NCBI GenBank assembly: GCA_964016875.1
Contig: OZ024733.1
Coordinates: 18,597,824-18,661,823 of the forward strand
Direction of reading: 5' to 3'
Origin: Fallopia convolvulus
Lineage: Eukaryota; Streptophyta; Magnoliopsida; Caryophyllales; Polygonaceae
DNA length: 64,000 nucleotides
Shown here: piece by piece, positions 44,945-56,659 of the stretch
How positions within the stretch are numbered: the stretch's first letter is position 1
Layout: each line of letters begins with the position of its first letter
Position numbers and translations under genes: made by a program
The notes under the pieces: model-generated
What the model saw: only the letters and a program-made list of their open reading frames with translations
Database searches by the model: none
What the model was told of the DNA's origin: nothing

Positions 44945-46499
44945 TCAACGGCCTATCGAGGAGCCATTCATCAGTCCAGAAACGGATCGACCACCCATCA
45001 CGAACCAGCCAAGTAGAACCTTTAACCACCACTTCCGCCAGACTCGCACGAACGCCCTTACAAATATAAGAACAGGCCGACGACTGCCCAAGCGCACAAT
45101 CAACATACTTACGTTTAAGAACTGAAACCCAAAAACCTCCGTCCTCCATGATGAACCGCCATCCAAGTTTCCCAACCAAGGCTAAGTTCATTTCTTGCAT
45201 GGTTCTAATGCCCAACCCCCTTTGGCTTCTCGGTTTGGTAACTTCCTCCCAAGCCACCTTATACATCTTTCTCCATCCAGCACTACTACCCCAAAGAAAG
45301 GCCCTATTAATCTTGTCAATATCCTTGCAAACACTATTGGGAAGAAGCAAAGGCGACATGGAATAAACAGGGATCGAGGTAAGAACGGACTTGATCAAAG
45401 TGACTCTCCCCGCGAAACTTAACGAGTTGGCTTTCCATCCCGTGAGTTTCGAATTAAATTTATCAATCAACCCCGAGAAGGTGTCTTTCTTAACCTGTTT
45501 ATGAAGAATAGGTAAGCCAAGATACTTCCCAAGGTCTTTGGTAACTTTGAAACCACTCTCAGCCTCCAACTGGTGCCCCAAGCTCGAATGAACATTGGAA
45601 GAGAGAAAAATCATCGATTTCTGCTTACTCATTTTCTGCCCCGAAGCTGTACAAAACAAATCTAAACATCTCTTGATCACCCGAATCTAATTAACCGAAG
45701 CTTCCGCAAACAAAACAATATCATCCGCAAAAAACATGTGAGAGAGACACAACCCATTTCTAGTCAAGTTTATCGGAATCCAATCACCCACATCCACCGC
45801 ATCTCTAATCAAGTGGCTCAATCTCTCAATACAGAGGAGAAACAAATACGGGGAGATAGGATCACCCTGGCGGATCCCTCTCGAAGCCATAAACTGATTT
45901 GTAACTTCTCCGTTCCAAAGAAGATACATTCTAGGGGAGGAAACACAAGCGATGATCCATCCAATCCATTGTTCCGAGAAACCAGCAACTCTAAGAGTGG
46001 ACTCGATGAAATCCCACCTTAGGCGGTCATAGGATTTTTCAAGGTCCAATTTCAAGACCATCCAACCCTTCGCCCCTCTTTTCTTCTTCATCGAGTGAAT
46101 CACTTCTTGAACAACAATAATGCTATCCATGATCATATGGCCCGGGATGAAAATACCTTGAGTGGGACCAATAATATACGTAAGGACGGGTTGTAACCTA
46201 TTGGCAAGAACCTTAGTCACCACCTTGTACAACATGTTACACAAACTAATGGGACGAAATTGGCTAAGGGGTTCTGACTTCTCCGTCTTGGCTAACAACA
46301 CAATTAACGTATCATTAACACCCTCGAGCATGACAGAAGTCGAGAAAAACTCTCGAACAAACGAGACCATCGACTCGCCCACAATCCCCCAACACTTTTG
46401 GAAGAAACCCGGTTGGAAACCGTCTAAATCTGGCGACTTAAATGCCCTCATGCTTTTGACAACACGCCGAATCTCATCAACAAGAACCAGGGCAGTCAA
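44883..46499 (-). pseudogene. LINE-3 reverse transcriptase
   Basis: Two long open pieces. 46499-45687 shows FKSPDLDGFQPGFFQKCW (Asp where P is usual), QFRPISLCNMLYKVVTKVLANRL, LDLEKSYDRLRWDFI, GIRQGDPISPYLFLL and the FADD box (MFFADDIVLFAE). 45680-44883 shows the thumb and linker (TKDLGKYLGLPILHKQ, RGLGIRTMQEMNLALVGKLGWR). A single stop near 45688 lies between them. This is the best preserved RT in the window. Confidence 0.9.
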
Positions 46500-46732
46500 T
46501 CTATCTTAACGATCTGCACCAATATCCGGGAAATTATTCTGAGTTTCGGCCAAGTACAAATCCACCATAGGTTCAGCTAAATATAGGGCTCTAAAAAAGT
46601 CGACCGCCAGCTTCTCAAGATCATCCGTTTTATCGACCCAAACCCCCTGATTTTCCTTGATACACTCAACGCAATTACGCTTACGACGAATAAGAGTAGA
46701 AGTGTGAAAAAAGCGGTGTTTCTATCACCATA

Positions 46733-47800
46733 CTACAACCACTGCTCTCTCGACTTTTGGAACCAAAAAATCTCTTCTTGGTCCATCACCCTCTCCAACT
46801 CTTGTTGAAGCTCCACTTCCCAATCAAGCAAGGCAGGGGGATAAGAACGGTATAGGTGACATTGGATTCTCTCAAGATCGCCTAACAACTGCATCTTTCT
46901 ATAATGGATATTCCCGAAAACCTTCTTATTCCAAATAAGAAGATCTTTTTTCAAGGCAGATAAGGCCCCAGGAGTGTCAAAGTCTTTATGCCAGCACCGT
47001 TCCAATTTCTCATTGAAACCCAGATGAGTCATCCAAGCCGCCTCGCATCTAAACGAACGCCTCTTCTTGTCAATTCCCAGATCAGGACACAGAGAAAGTA
47101 AAAGAGGATTATGATCTGAAGACAACCTAGGAAGATGTCTAACCCGAGCTTCCGACCACCTCAAACGCCCATCTGCATTCATAAAAACCCTGTCGAGCCT
47201 TTTCGAGACCACGGAGTTGCGGGAAAGCCGACGACTCCAGGTGAACCGTGGTCCAATAAAATCCATATCAATAAGGCCCAACTTATTCCTCCAACTGTTA
47301 AATACGTTCGAGTCTGCATGCAAACCTCGAGAACCTCCTTCCCTCTCATGGTTAAACAAAATGCAATTGAGTTCTCCCCTGATAATAGCCGGACCAGCAA
47401 CACTCTTCACCTTAGCCTCAAGATCAGTCCAAAACACTTTCCTCCGCTCTACCAAAGGTGGCCCATACACAACAAATAAATGGATCGCCACACCAAGTTC
47501 ATCATAAGTGGCGTGAATGAAGTTCCTGTTTAACTCAATCACTCTGATCTTAACCGTCGGATCCTTCCAAAAGAGCCAAACACCACCAGCAAAACCAATC
47601 GCCTCAAATCTTTCATAATGAGAGAAGTCCTGTTTAGTCATCTTATGACAGATATCATCTGCTATTTCCTCGGAAACCTTGGGTTCAAAAAGCGCTAAAA
47701 TCTCCACTTTATGATGCCTGCATATATACCAAATTGCCCTTCAAAACTCGGCTTTCCTGCGCCAAAACAATTCCACATTAGAAAATTCATAATAAAACAA
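46733..47800 (-). pseudogene. LINE-3 APE-type endonuclease
   Basis: Starts near 47790 with FLMWNCFGAGKP, shifts frame near 47720 and continues to 46733 with ILALFEPKVSEE, the FTWSRRLSRN segment and the SSDHNPLLLS catalytic block. The usual GDFN motif reads GELN, so a catalytic Asp is changed to Glu. The frame closes just after WFQKSREQW and before the RT. Confidence 0.85.
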
Positions 47801-48299
47801 TAAAACGAGAGGAACAAAGAGATCAAGAAAAATCTGCACTCCATGCCTGATCGGTCCGAGTTACTATTTGCCATAGCAGAGTCTCCTTGTTGTTCAACAT
47901 CAGTCGACGAATGATGGCCTTCTACATCCAAAGCAAATAGAGGGTTGACATTAACCACCGTTTCCATCGATATAAACTGATCAGAGGAGCGAGCATTAAT
48001 ATTCTCCTTCTCGGTCGTAACAACTTCATCATATTTGAAAGCTGCTAATATCTCATCAGTTGGACGCCTTTATTTTGCATTCTTCTCTAAAACTGGGCTC
48101 TAAACATGATCCAAGAAAGTCGGTCTTATAATATTGTTCATCTGGTTTCCAGATCTTCTTCTCGTCCCTTTATCAGCTCGTTTATGAATTTGGGCCTTAG
48201 ATGGAATAGGCCCATCACTTTCACTAGCTTGCAAAACAACCTGAGGAGCGGATATGTTAGAAACGGCCTCATTAGTAACATGGGCCCCATCCTTTATCA

Positions 48300-49686
48300 T
48301 CATCGTATCACTTTCATTGATATCTTCCCCCCTTGCGCCGCATTGCTTGACGATCCCGCCATATCTTTTCCTTTCCCCATTGACTTCTTCTCTTTCTTCT
48401 TTTGATTGACTTTACCATTGTTCGCACCTCCATTCTGATTCACAATCTTCTCCCGATTATTTACTTCCTTATCGTCATTACTAACGGATAGAGCCTCAAA
48501 CCGATTTATTTCAGGGAACAACGCTGACGACGATTGGGCCAACTTTCCTTTCCCCTATCCTGTTTAGTCGCACCTTCCTTATTCCTATTATTCTTCGATT
48601 GATCCCCTGATTGTTCCTTTGATTCCGAGGAAGATTTTTGATTTCTTTTTTGGGGCCGAACTTTCCTAACCGGAATCATCCACTCGCCATAGCATCCTCT
48701 ACCAGTTCTCGCCGCCTCGTGGGCCGTTGCCGGAATTGGTTCCATCGAAGACAGGCCACTGCCCACTTCCAGAGGTGTCGCCTTACTCGAATCCAGCGAT
48801 GCGTTCTCCTTAGTACCCTGATCTTTGATAGCTTGATGATCATGAACACTTGCAGAAGGTTGTTGCGGACGAAAGGGACAATGATTTTTCAAATGACCAA
48901 ATCTTCCGCACCCGTAGCAAATTGTTGGGAGACCCTCATATTCCACTAAAAAGCGGTCACCATTATGGTGATTGTACCCTTAAGCGGTTCCTCAAGGTTG
49001 ATCTCCACACATATTCTAGCAAACTTGCCTCTGTTGGTATATAACGTCCGGGAATCCACCCGAATAGGGTTACCAATCACAGCGGCCACTTTGAGAAGGA
49101 CCTTTTCTTTATAAAGAGTCACCGGAAGATCAAAGATGCGAATCCATGTAGCCGTAGTTTTTATCGGTTCCGATGTGCGGAGGTTAGGAGCCTATTTACG
49201 AACGGTTAAGCATCGACCGAAAATAGTCCATGGATCATATGTTAAAGCCGTTAAGAAATCTTCCTCCTTCTCGAAACGGACCAAGAAACACTCGTGAGCA
49301 AGACCAAGAATGTGAAGCCGATAACTCGTTCTCCATAATTCTCGAATCTTCTTTTCCATCACCGGAAACGCCACAGAGTGTCCAAGTAACTTAACCACCA
49401 CAGACAGCTTCCAAACGGACGCGAGAGCATTCATCACATCCTCTGCTATGGTGACCGCGGGATCCCCATCTTCCCCATTTGGAAAGGCGACTGAGATCTT
49501 TCCTTGGAGGAATTCAGCGTCTAAGCACGTTTTCTGATGATTAGCACTCCCTGAAGTAACCACCTCCTTCCACGACACCTTTGGATCATGCGGATCACCT
49601 GGTGGATCGTTGGCAGGGGGTGTCAAGTTGCATATTCTGATCCTTGTCACCGGAAGTAAACCCAGGACCATCGGAGTTTGAAGTCA
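48300..49686 (-). pseudogene. LINE-3 ORF1: DUF4283 / CCHC RNA-binding protein
   Basis: Natural start at ATG 49686 (MTSNSDGPGFTSGDKD), shifted near 49610 into the frame with DPKVSWKEVVTSG. DUF4283 at 49500-49192 includes SVVVKLLGHSVAF and FLVRFEKEEDFLTAL, followed by YDPWTIFGRCLTV. The zinc knuckle at 48910-48870 is complete (CYGCGRFGHLKNHC). A charged Ser/Lys tail follows in two frames to about 48300. Confidence 0.85.
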
Positions 49687-49714
49687 TTGAGAGCGTCCTT
49701 GGCCACTCTATATT

Positions 49715-50046
49715 GTGTGGTGGATCAGTATGTTTGTCATTTTAATACCTTAGCTTAGTTTAATTCAAGTCTAGTTATCTTATGAGTCTTTAATATTATT
49801 TAATAGGCTTTTTTATCATCTAATTCGGGTTAATAACTTTATATTTACAAGCTTTTATTTTATTAGTTTTTATGATCAAGGAACTGATATAATTACCCTT
49901 GTCTAGGCTGATTATGCAACTCCTTGAGCTGCAAGTTTTTAGCTTAGGATTACTTAAAATAATCTTGTAATCTCTTTCAGATACTTAGTTTCGAAGAGAT
50001 TTAAACTTACCTATGTTTAACCCCTCTTCGGGGCCAATAATTCTCT
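49715..50046 (+). other. Middle of interrupted Gypsy LTR
   Basis: AT-rich segment whose right end (acccctcttcggggccaat) resembles the inside of a plant LTR. It is continuous with 43818 on the left and 53776 on the right if LINE-3 and hAT-2 are removed. Confidence 0.45.
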
Positions 50047-50849
50047 TGTGTCCTCAGTGGCGGATCCAGGATCAACTGGATAGGGGGCGACATAGAGTAA
50101 TCGGTGACGGTCGATAGGCTCGACGGTGGAAGCTCCACTGTCTCAGACGTCGCCAATCGAATAGTCGATACTTGACTATACTCGCTAGTTGCTATTTTGT
50201 TGAATTGTTATTCGGACCGTCTGCAACTGGCTATGATACAAATATATATTGCTATACAAATATTGATGAATTGATATACGAACTTTAAAAAATGAGACAA
50301 AATGTTTAAAACGAGTAATATTCGAATGTAAAGATTTTCGCGCGTAAATACATGATATTGAAGGGGCAATTTGTAAATGGTTTTTTATGCTTTAAATTAA
50401 TAAAAGATTAAAGAGTAAATAAAGCAATGATATTAAGAAAATAATTAAAGACTTTAATGATAAAGCCTAAAATTTATGGAGATCCAATACCTTAAAGATA
50501 GAGTAAAAACCCTAGTCTCCACTTTTCTCTATTTAAGTTACATCTCTTAATAAAAAGACATATAACAAATTTTCTAGCTTAATTCTTATGTCTTCACCTA
50601 AAAAATCCATACCCTACTTTATGCTTAATAAATTTTACAGAAACACCATCAATAAAAAAATTCTTACAAATTAAAAGATCGGAGTTGCTAATTCTTACGA
50701 AAAACAATAAACACTAGTTACATTAAAAGGTTTGGGAGCTTGCTATATCATTCTCTCACTATTAAAGTTTTAATGATATTTTAAATTTTTTTAGTTTTCT
50801 AAACAAATGAGAAGAAACAGACACTTTTTTTTATAATACAAGGCAAACA

Positions 50850-51330
50850 TTAGGGTACCCGTACATTACAGGGCCAACCTAAATCATCATTGCGGATGAT
50901 CTTGAGGAATTCCAAAATAATAGGATGCTGACTAACATTTAAGCTTAAACAATCTAATGAAATAGCATTACAAACTGACAACTCTTGCGCTGCAAGGATC
51001 AATTGATGAAGGAGAGGCGTCGAGATGAATCTTCTAGTTATGAAATCGGCTGCATTATTACATTCCTTGTAACAATGAAAAACTTGAATATTCGGAATAA
51101 AATCAAGCAAGGAATTAATATCTTAGACTAAAGAATAAATTTCCCAAGGAATTTTCCAAACCCTTTTAATCGAATTAATCAGAGATAGATTATCTCCCTC
51201 AATAATGACATGAGAAAATTTAGACGCCACCACAAACTGAAGACCAAACAAAAGAAAAAACGCTTGAGCTTGTAAGACGCTCATCGAATGCAACTCTTTC
51301 CTATCCGAACCGAGAATGTTACTTTTGTGG
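50850..51330 (-). pseudogene. LINE-4 RNase H domain
   Basis: The end of the domain is in frame at 51110-50850 (IQVFHCYKECNNAADFITRRF). The earlier part, near 51330-51120, is broken by a stop at about 51124 and by frame changes. Confidence 0.7.
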
Positions 51331-51432
51331 TCTCGGGCAATGAAACTTGCAAAGGTAGCTGAATTTTATTTTTTAGAAGCATCAAAATTTAATTTTATCC
51401 AATTGGAAGGAGGTTTTACCCACGCCATATTA

Positions 51433-52113
51433 TTACGTCTTTTCCTGACCCATTTTCTTATTTGGAACAATATGATTTGCAGAGTTCCATTGGAGATGTT
51501 GTGAGAAAGCTAGATCATCTGGAAGGCGATTATAGGAAAGCCTAGACGGGTTAAAAATAACAGCATTCCTGTGACACCAAACATACCACCATAAAAAGCA
51601 TAATTGGTCAAAGTTAATGTTTGATTTCAAAGTTGCATTAAAATTCTCCAAGAAATCTCCCGAAGAATGTAAAGAGAAAGTGAGATTTAATTTTAGTCCC
51701 AAATTATAGATCATTCTTTGAGAGAACGGGCAATCGAAAAACAAATGATTGACCGTTTCAATATCGTTTTGGCACAACGCACACCAGTTTGGAACCCTGT
51801 TAAAGAATCTATTTAACCGTTCCGTCATAGGGAGGCAATCAGAACAAGATTTCCATAATAAAGATTTAATTTTAGGGGGAATGTTCAACTTCCAAATCCA
51901 TCCAAAACCTACCAAAGGTCGGATAGGAGAATTTGATAAAGTCGAAGCTGACTGGACTGAGAAGCAACCATCTGCCTCTGGAATCCAAACAAGATGATCC
52001 TTATACCCATTAATTGGAATACGGATTTGAAGAATGAGGTCAACTATATGACTTGGAAGGATTCGACTAAGGGCCGAAAAATCCCAGGAAAAGTCATGTA
52101 AAATAAAATTCAA
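51433..52113 (-). pseudogene. LINE-4 zf-RVT region
   Basis: A 226-codon frame with IWKLNIPPKIKSLLWKS and the C-x2-C-x8-H pattern of zf-RVT (NWCALCQNDIETVNHLFFDC), preceding the RNase H domain. The long open frame contrasts with the frameshifts on both sides. Confidence 0.8.
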
Positions 52114-52467
52114 AACTCGAAGCAGAGGATTGACGTTATCATAATAATTTGTCAGGTCAAAATTTTCAATCCAAATGTCAAACCAGAAGTAGATCGTTAC
52201 CGACCATCCATCAAATTACCAATGAAAAGGGCTGATGAATACTAAGAAGGCGGCCAAACTGCCAAGAGGTAGCAGGGGAACTTTTTCTTTGATACGTACT
52301 AAAGCAATGATCCTAACCCAAGATATTTGTCAGTAATGATCCGTACCCAAATATTTAAAGGTTGAGTCATAATTTTCCATAATAATTTCATTTGAAGAGC
52401 CGAATTATTAGATTGTGCCGAACACAAGCCCATTCCGCTTTCGGACTACAAATTTTCTCCCAACTGA

Positions 52468-53410
52468 TTAACGGGTGATAATTAGGCGTAAATTTATTTC
52501 AGAATTTTTTTTGTTTATTTTGTCTATTTCCTCCCATACCCCTTTAGGCAGAAGGAAAGACTGCATAAGGTAATTAATTTGACCCATCGGATTGGACTGA
52601 ATAAGAACTACCCGACCGGCTTGGGAGATAGAATTAACCTTCCATTGAGAAAGTTGTTTCTTTAGATTTGAAATAGATTCTACAAAAACATTGTTATGAA
52701 CTCTACCTTTTAAAATTGGAATACCCAAATATTTTTCCATAGAAGAAGTAATTTGGATATTAAGAACGCTTGCAAGCGAAATTGTAAGAGGCCGAGAAAC
52801 ATTTGTAGATACTTGAAAAGTGCTTTTATGATAATTTATTGATAAGCCAGAAATTTTTGAGAAAACTTCAAAATGTTGTTTAATAAAATTCATATTCGTG
52901 AAAGACGCCTTGGCAAAAATTAGGGTATCATCCGCAAAACAAAGAAAAGGAAGACAAACCCCATTTTTAACCAGCTGAATGCCTACACGACGATCTGAAT
53001 GTAAGGACTCTTCATGTAAGGTTCTTGCTAAATATTCCATTGCTATAACAAAGATAAAGGGTGCAATAGGGTCTCCTTGACGAATTCCACACAAAGGCTA
53101 AAATTCTATACCCGGGGCGTTATTAACAAGAATCGACATAGAAGACGTCGAAATACAAGTCATAACCAAATTTACCCACTTCACGTGAAAACCAAAATTT
53201 AGAAGAATGAGTTTAATAAAGTTCCAGTCTAGTTTGTCATAAGCCTTTTCCATATCTAATTTTAAAGTCATCCATCCCAACTTACCTTTTTTTCTTTTTA
53301 TGAAAGGAATAGAAGACCTCATGCGCAATTAGGATATTGTCTTGGATTAATCAACCTTTGACAAATGCACCCTGCAAATGATGGATTATTTGAGGAAGAA
53401 TTTCTGCTAA
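52468..53410 (-). pseudogene. LINE-4 reverse transcriptase, partial
   Basis: Pieces 53328-53098 (MTLKLDMEKAYDKLDWNFIK, MSILVNNAPG) and 53094-52468 (GIRQGDPIAPFIF, FADDTLIFAKASF, MEKYLGIPILKGRVHNN) are separated by a TAG at about 53097. The N-terminal third of RT is missing because of the 5' truncation. Confidence 0.82.
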
Positions 53411-53775
53411 GCGAGAAGAAAGCAAAAACAAACTCTTTGATTTGGGCATTTGGGCCCAATACTCCATACTGTTGTTGCCTTAATTTCTTTTTAAAATGAG
53501 ATGGCCAAAACGATGAGTTTCGTTAAAAAAAGGCCCAAGCTGCCATCGTTCACTCCTTCCTCTCGATCGGTCATCTTCTTCCTCCATTCATTTAGGTTGT
53601 CGCCGCCGACCTATACTGCTCCGCCATCGATCCGCCGACCTGCCCCTCAGCACTGCCCCTCCCTGCGCTTTGACCATCCCCTCAACACCGATGCTCATTC
53701 CCCACTCATGTTAAGAATTTCGGAGAATGGGGGGGGGATGCCACTCATGCCCCCAGATCTGCCACAATGTGTCCT

Positions 53776-55431
53776 TGCTTTAGTTTTCTGATTTTGAGTA
53801 CTTCAATCGATCAAACAAACATCCATCAATCACATGTGAGTTTGAGAGTTTGGCAATCTAAGAGATTCTATCCATCTCTTCTCGATTTGAATAGTTCATC
53901 AACTTGACAATCGATTTGTGTCTATCTAGTTGAACCAACCAGTTTTATCCCTTCAAACAAACCCTCAACTATCATCAAGGACAAAGATTTGCCCTCTCCT
54001 TGACCTCCATCAACAACCCGTTCGTATTCATCATTAAAGGAGACGTTTCCAACTGAATTAAGAAAAGAAGAAGTAGAAGGAAAGAACTTGACAAGACTGG
54101 GTCGTTGTGGGAATCAAACGAGTTGGTCTAGTCAAGAAATAATCTGAGTTATTACGTATCATTATCTTGTTTGAGACAATTTGTCTTAATAAGACAAATC
54201 CAAATCATCTCATGAAGAGAATATATTTACATGGAATATCATCTTGGTAGAGATGATCTTTATCATTTGAAGTGAATGAAATAAAAATATTACTCTTTGA
54301 AGTGAGTAATGAAAAACAACATTCCATGTTAAAATGATAATATAGAAAATATATGTTTAATAAAGTTATCATCTCCCGAAGTATTTGATAATATATATTT
54401 TATAAAATTACTTCTCGTAATAATTGATAATAAGCCCAAGAAAATTTATTTGAATATAGCTTATCTTCAAATCATATAATTTAAATTTGATAATTTGTAT
54501 ACTAAGTTTCTATGAATAAATTATTACTTGTTCATCTTCCATATTTGTGCTTATTACAATTTATTGTGTTTTATTATCATGCTAAATGTTGATCTATTTA
54601 ACCCCTTGTGTGATACTTTTGAATTATTTTAATAATGATATTGATATGTGTTTTATCTTATGCATCATTGATATTTTTATTTACTAGCTTTTGAGTAACA
54701 TTTTAATATTTGCATGTGGATAGATAGCATTCATATGGTTATAAAAAGTTTTGATTATCTCTTTCGCCTTTGAAACAAGGGAAGTGATTGGTTCGCTCGC
54801 ATTTTTGTTTAAGCATGAGTTTTTATATCATGTTTAATACCATTGATGGAAACACTTGTGTGAAAAAAACCTAGGTTGTTATTTATTTGATTGAAATAAT
54901 GACAGTGTTGTCATCATAGATTTATTATTGTTGAAGCTACGCTAGACTTAGACTCAAGTCTCGATGACTGTGATCTTATGTGTTATAGTCTCGTTTGAGA
55001 CTTGTTGTGAAATTAAGCGTAGTACCCAGGGGTGTGAGTCATACACCTGCCAACACCACGAGCCCATGACACCCCGGCTTAACCCGCGATGACCGGACCA
55101 CCCACGAGGTCGGATTGAGTCGAGTCCCTGTACCCACCACGAAAAAGGACATAGATTTTCGAGGAAGGAAGAATTGGATATTACCAGTGAGATGAAATCA
55201 ATCATCAATGGATTGCACGATGGTGGTGTCGACGATCTCTGTAGAGTAGTGACGATTAACCAGAGGGATGAGAAGGACGGGATTCTGGCGTTCATCCTCT
55301 TGAAGATTTTAGTTGTTTAATTGCAAAGAATGAGGAGATAGATAGCACGATGCTAGATGCTATAAAAGGGGAAGGGAAGCATCGATGCTCTACATAGCTT
55401 TATTTTTATGGGTTTTCTTTATTCAAAACGC
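53776..55431. other. End of interrupted LTR and unassigned region
   Basis: The first 200-300 bp should be the end of the interrupted Gypsy LTR. The rest is AT-rich to about 54940 (ttatcatctc and gataataagc words repeated around 54290-54480). A less AT-rich block at 54940-55400 contains ctataaaagg at 55360, similar to an LTR promoter. I recognise no gene; the minus-strand frame 55295-54954 lacks features. Confidence 0.35.
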
Positions 55432-55814
55432 CACATGTCATATTTTTTTTTGATAAGGTAAGAATTCGGAATACCAAACATGCTTGGTAATCCGAGAGGC
55501 CGTAAGAAAACGGCAGCCGAGAACGGCTAAGCGAGTCAAAAGCAGGCAGAATTAGATATGAAAGGTACAAAATTTCAAAAATAAGAACTAGACGAGTTTG
55601 AGATCGGGGTGAGCAAAACACTATAAGAATAGCGCCGCATGCAGCAGGTCGACCCCTCCTGGGCGTGCGAAATGGACAACTGACGTTCCCTCCACCGAGA
55701 TGAAGGATCTTCAGAAGCCTCAGAGCACCAATTGACCTGGCCTAATACAACTCGGTCCAATAAAAAACTCAACTCTATCTCCTCAGAAAAATAGTACATA
55801 AAATAAGCCTCGAG

Positions 55815-56032
55815 CTAACCTGCAAGAAAGAAAGTCGAACTTGCTTCACAAGTAAAACGAAAAGTTTTACTTTCAATGCAAGTAGAAACAAAACTTGCTC
55901 TACAAGTAAAAAACTTGCCTTGCAAGTAAGAGAAAAAGAACTTGTCGTGCAAGTAAAAAAACTTGCCACGCAAGTCAAGAAGTCAAAACTTATCATACAA
56001 GAATCCACAAACTTGTCTTGTAGGACAAGTAC
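55815..56032. repeat. Array of acttgc...gcaagt small palindromes
   Basis: At least eight units of about 20-28 bp, each an inverted pair of the kind cttgccttgcaag or cttgtcgtgcaag separated by a-rich spacers. Both strands therefore read alike. Could be a subterminal array of a DNA transposon. Confidence 0.6.
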
Positions 56033-56143
56033 TAAAAAGATATTATTTTTTCTCTTTTTTTATCTAATTATTAAGCTAATATAACTTCTTTATTTATGTT
56101 AAAAAATAAAAGATTTGGAAATCTTGCAAGATACAGATGTTTT

Positions 56144-56160
56144 CACTACAACAGAAAGGC
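56144..56160 (+). mobile_element. Left terminus of a CACTA (En/Spm-like) element
   Basis: The sequence cactacaacagaaaggc matches the CACTA consensus end and is directly followed by an ordered repeat array, as in subterminal regions of CACTA elements. A matching right terminus (…gtagtg) was not found in the window, so the element is truncated or very diverged. Confidence 0.6.
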
Positions 56161-56174
56161 TTTTTTGAGACCAA

Positions 56175-56620
56175 TTTTTTAGCGAAATTTATTTTCCTCG
56201 GTAAATTTGGCTTTTGGCGAGGAATTTAATGATTTCTCTTTAATGTGACTTCAGTTTTAGCGAGAAAATTATTTTTCTCGCTAAATATTGCTTTTGGCGA
56301 GAAATTTAATGATTCCTCTTTAAATGTGACTTCACTTTTAGCGAGAAATTTATTTTCCTCGCTAAATGTTGTTTTTGGCGAGAAATTTAATGATTCCTCG
56401 TTAAATGTGACTTCACTTTTAGTGAGAAATTTATTTTCCTCGCTAAATGTAACTTTTGACGAGAAATTTAATGATTTCTCTTTAAATGTGACTTCACTTT
56501 TAGCGAAAATTTTATTTTCCTCGCTAAATGTGGCTTTTTGCGAGGAATTTAATGATTTCTGTTTAAATGTGACTTTACTTTTAGCAAGAAACTTATATTC
56601 CTTGTTAAACATCACATGCT
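56175..56620 (+). repeat. CACTA-type subterminal tandem array, unit about 90 bp
   Basis: Five imperfect copies of a unit combining ttttagcgagaaatttattttcctcgctaaatgt with ttggcgagaaatttaatgattcctc and tttaaatgtgacttcac. Each unit itself contains the inverted pair agcgag/ctcgct. Long open frames on both strands (56245-56664 +, 56615-56226 -) are by-products of the repeat. Confidence 0.8.
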
Positions 56621-56659
56621 ACGACACATATTTTGATTCATCGCTATTTGTATCCATAA

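Larger units (their letters stand above)
43835..49698 (-). mobile_element. LINE-3: near full-length L1 with 16-bp target duplication
   Basis: The 16-bp ttggccactctatatt lies at 43819-43834 and 49699-49714. The element runs on the minus strand from 49698; its poly(A) end touches the left copy. ORF1 begins about 12 bp from the 5' end. All expected domains are present (DUF4283, CCHC, endonuclease, RT, zf-RVT, RNase H), broken by a few frameshifts. Confidence 0.92.
50823..53450 (-). mobile_element. LINE-4: 5'-truncated L1 inside hAT-2
   Basis: Starts on the minus strand within the RT domain near 53450 and ends in poly(A) (plus t-run at 50823-50831). Contents: start of RT (RLAEILPQIIHHLQGAFVKG, TAA/TGA breaks), LDMEKAYDKLDWNFI, GIRQGDPIAPFIF and FADD (LCFADDTLIFAK), then zf-RVT and RNase H. 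No exact target duplication was found; a shared gagaagaaa near both ends is too short to trust. Truncation at the 5' end is usual for LINEs. Confidence 0.75.
50055..53767. mobile_element. hAT-2: non-autonomous hAT element carrying LINE-4
   Basis: Left end cagtggcggatccagg; right end read inward ttgtggcagatctgg, a diverged inverted copy. The exact 8-bp tgtgtcct is at 50047-50054 and 53768-53775. The left 20 bp are almost identical to hAT-1 and the right parts also share gaatggggg and atgcccc blocks, so the two are one family. About 2.6 kb of its length is the LINE-4 insertion. Confidence 0.85.

Noticed and set aside
50809..53421. gagaagaaa as target duplication of LINE-4
   Set aside because: Only 9 bases in A/G-rich DNA, and the right copy would lie within apparent RT coding sequence; likely chance.
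54954..55295. 113-codon minus-strand frame
   Set aside because: No recognisable domain, no neighbours or splice signals; kept only as unassigned region.
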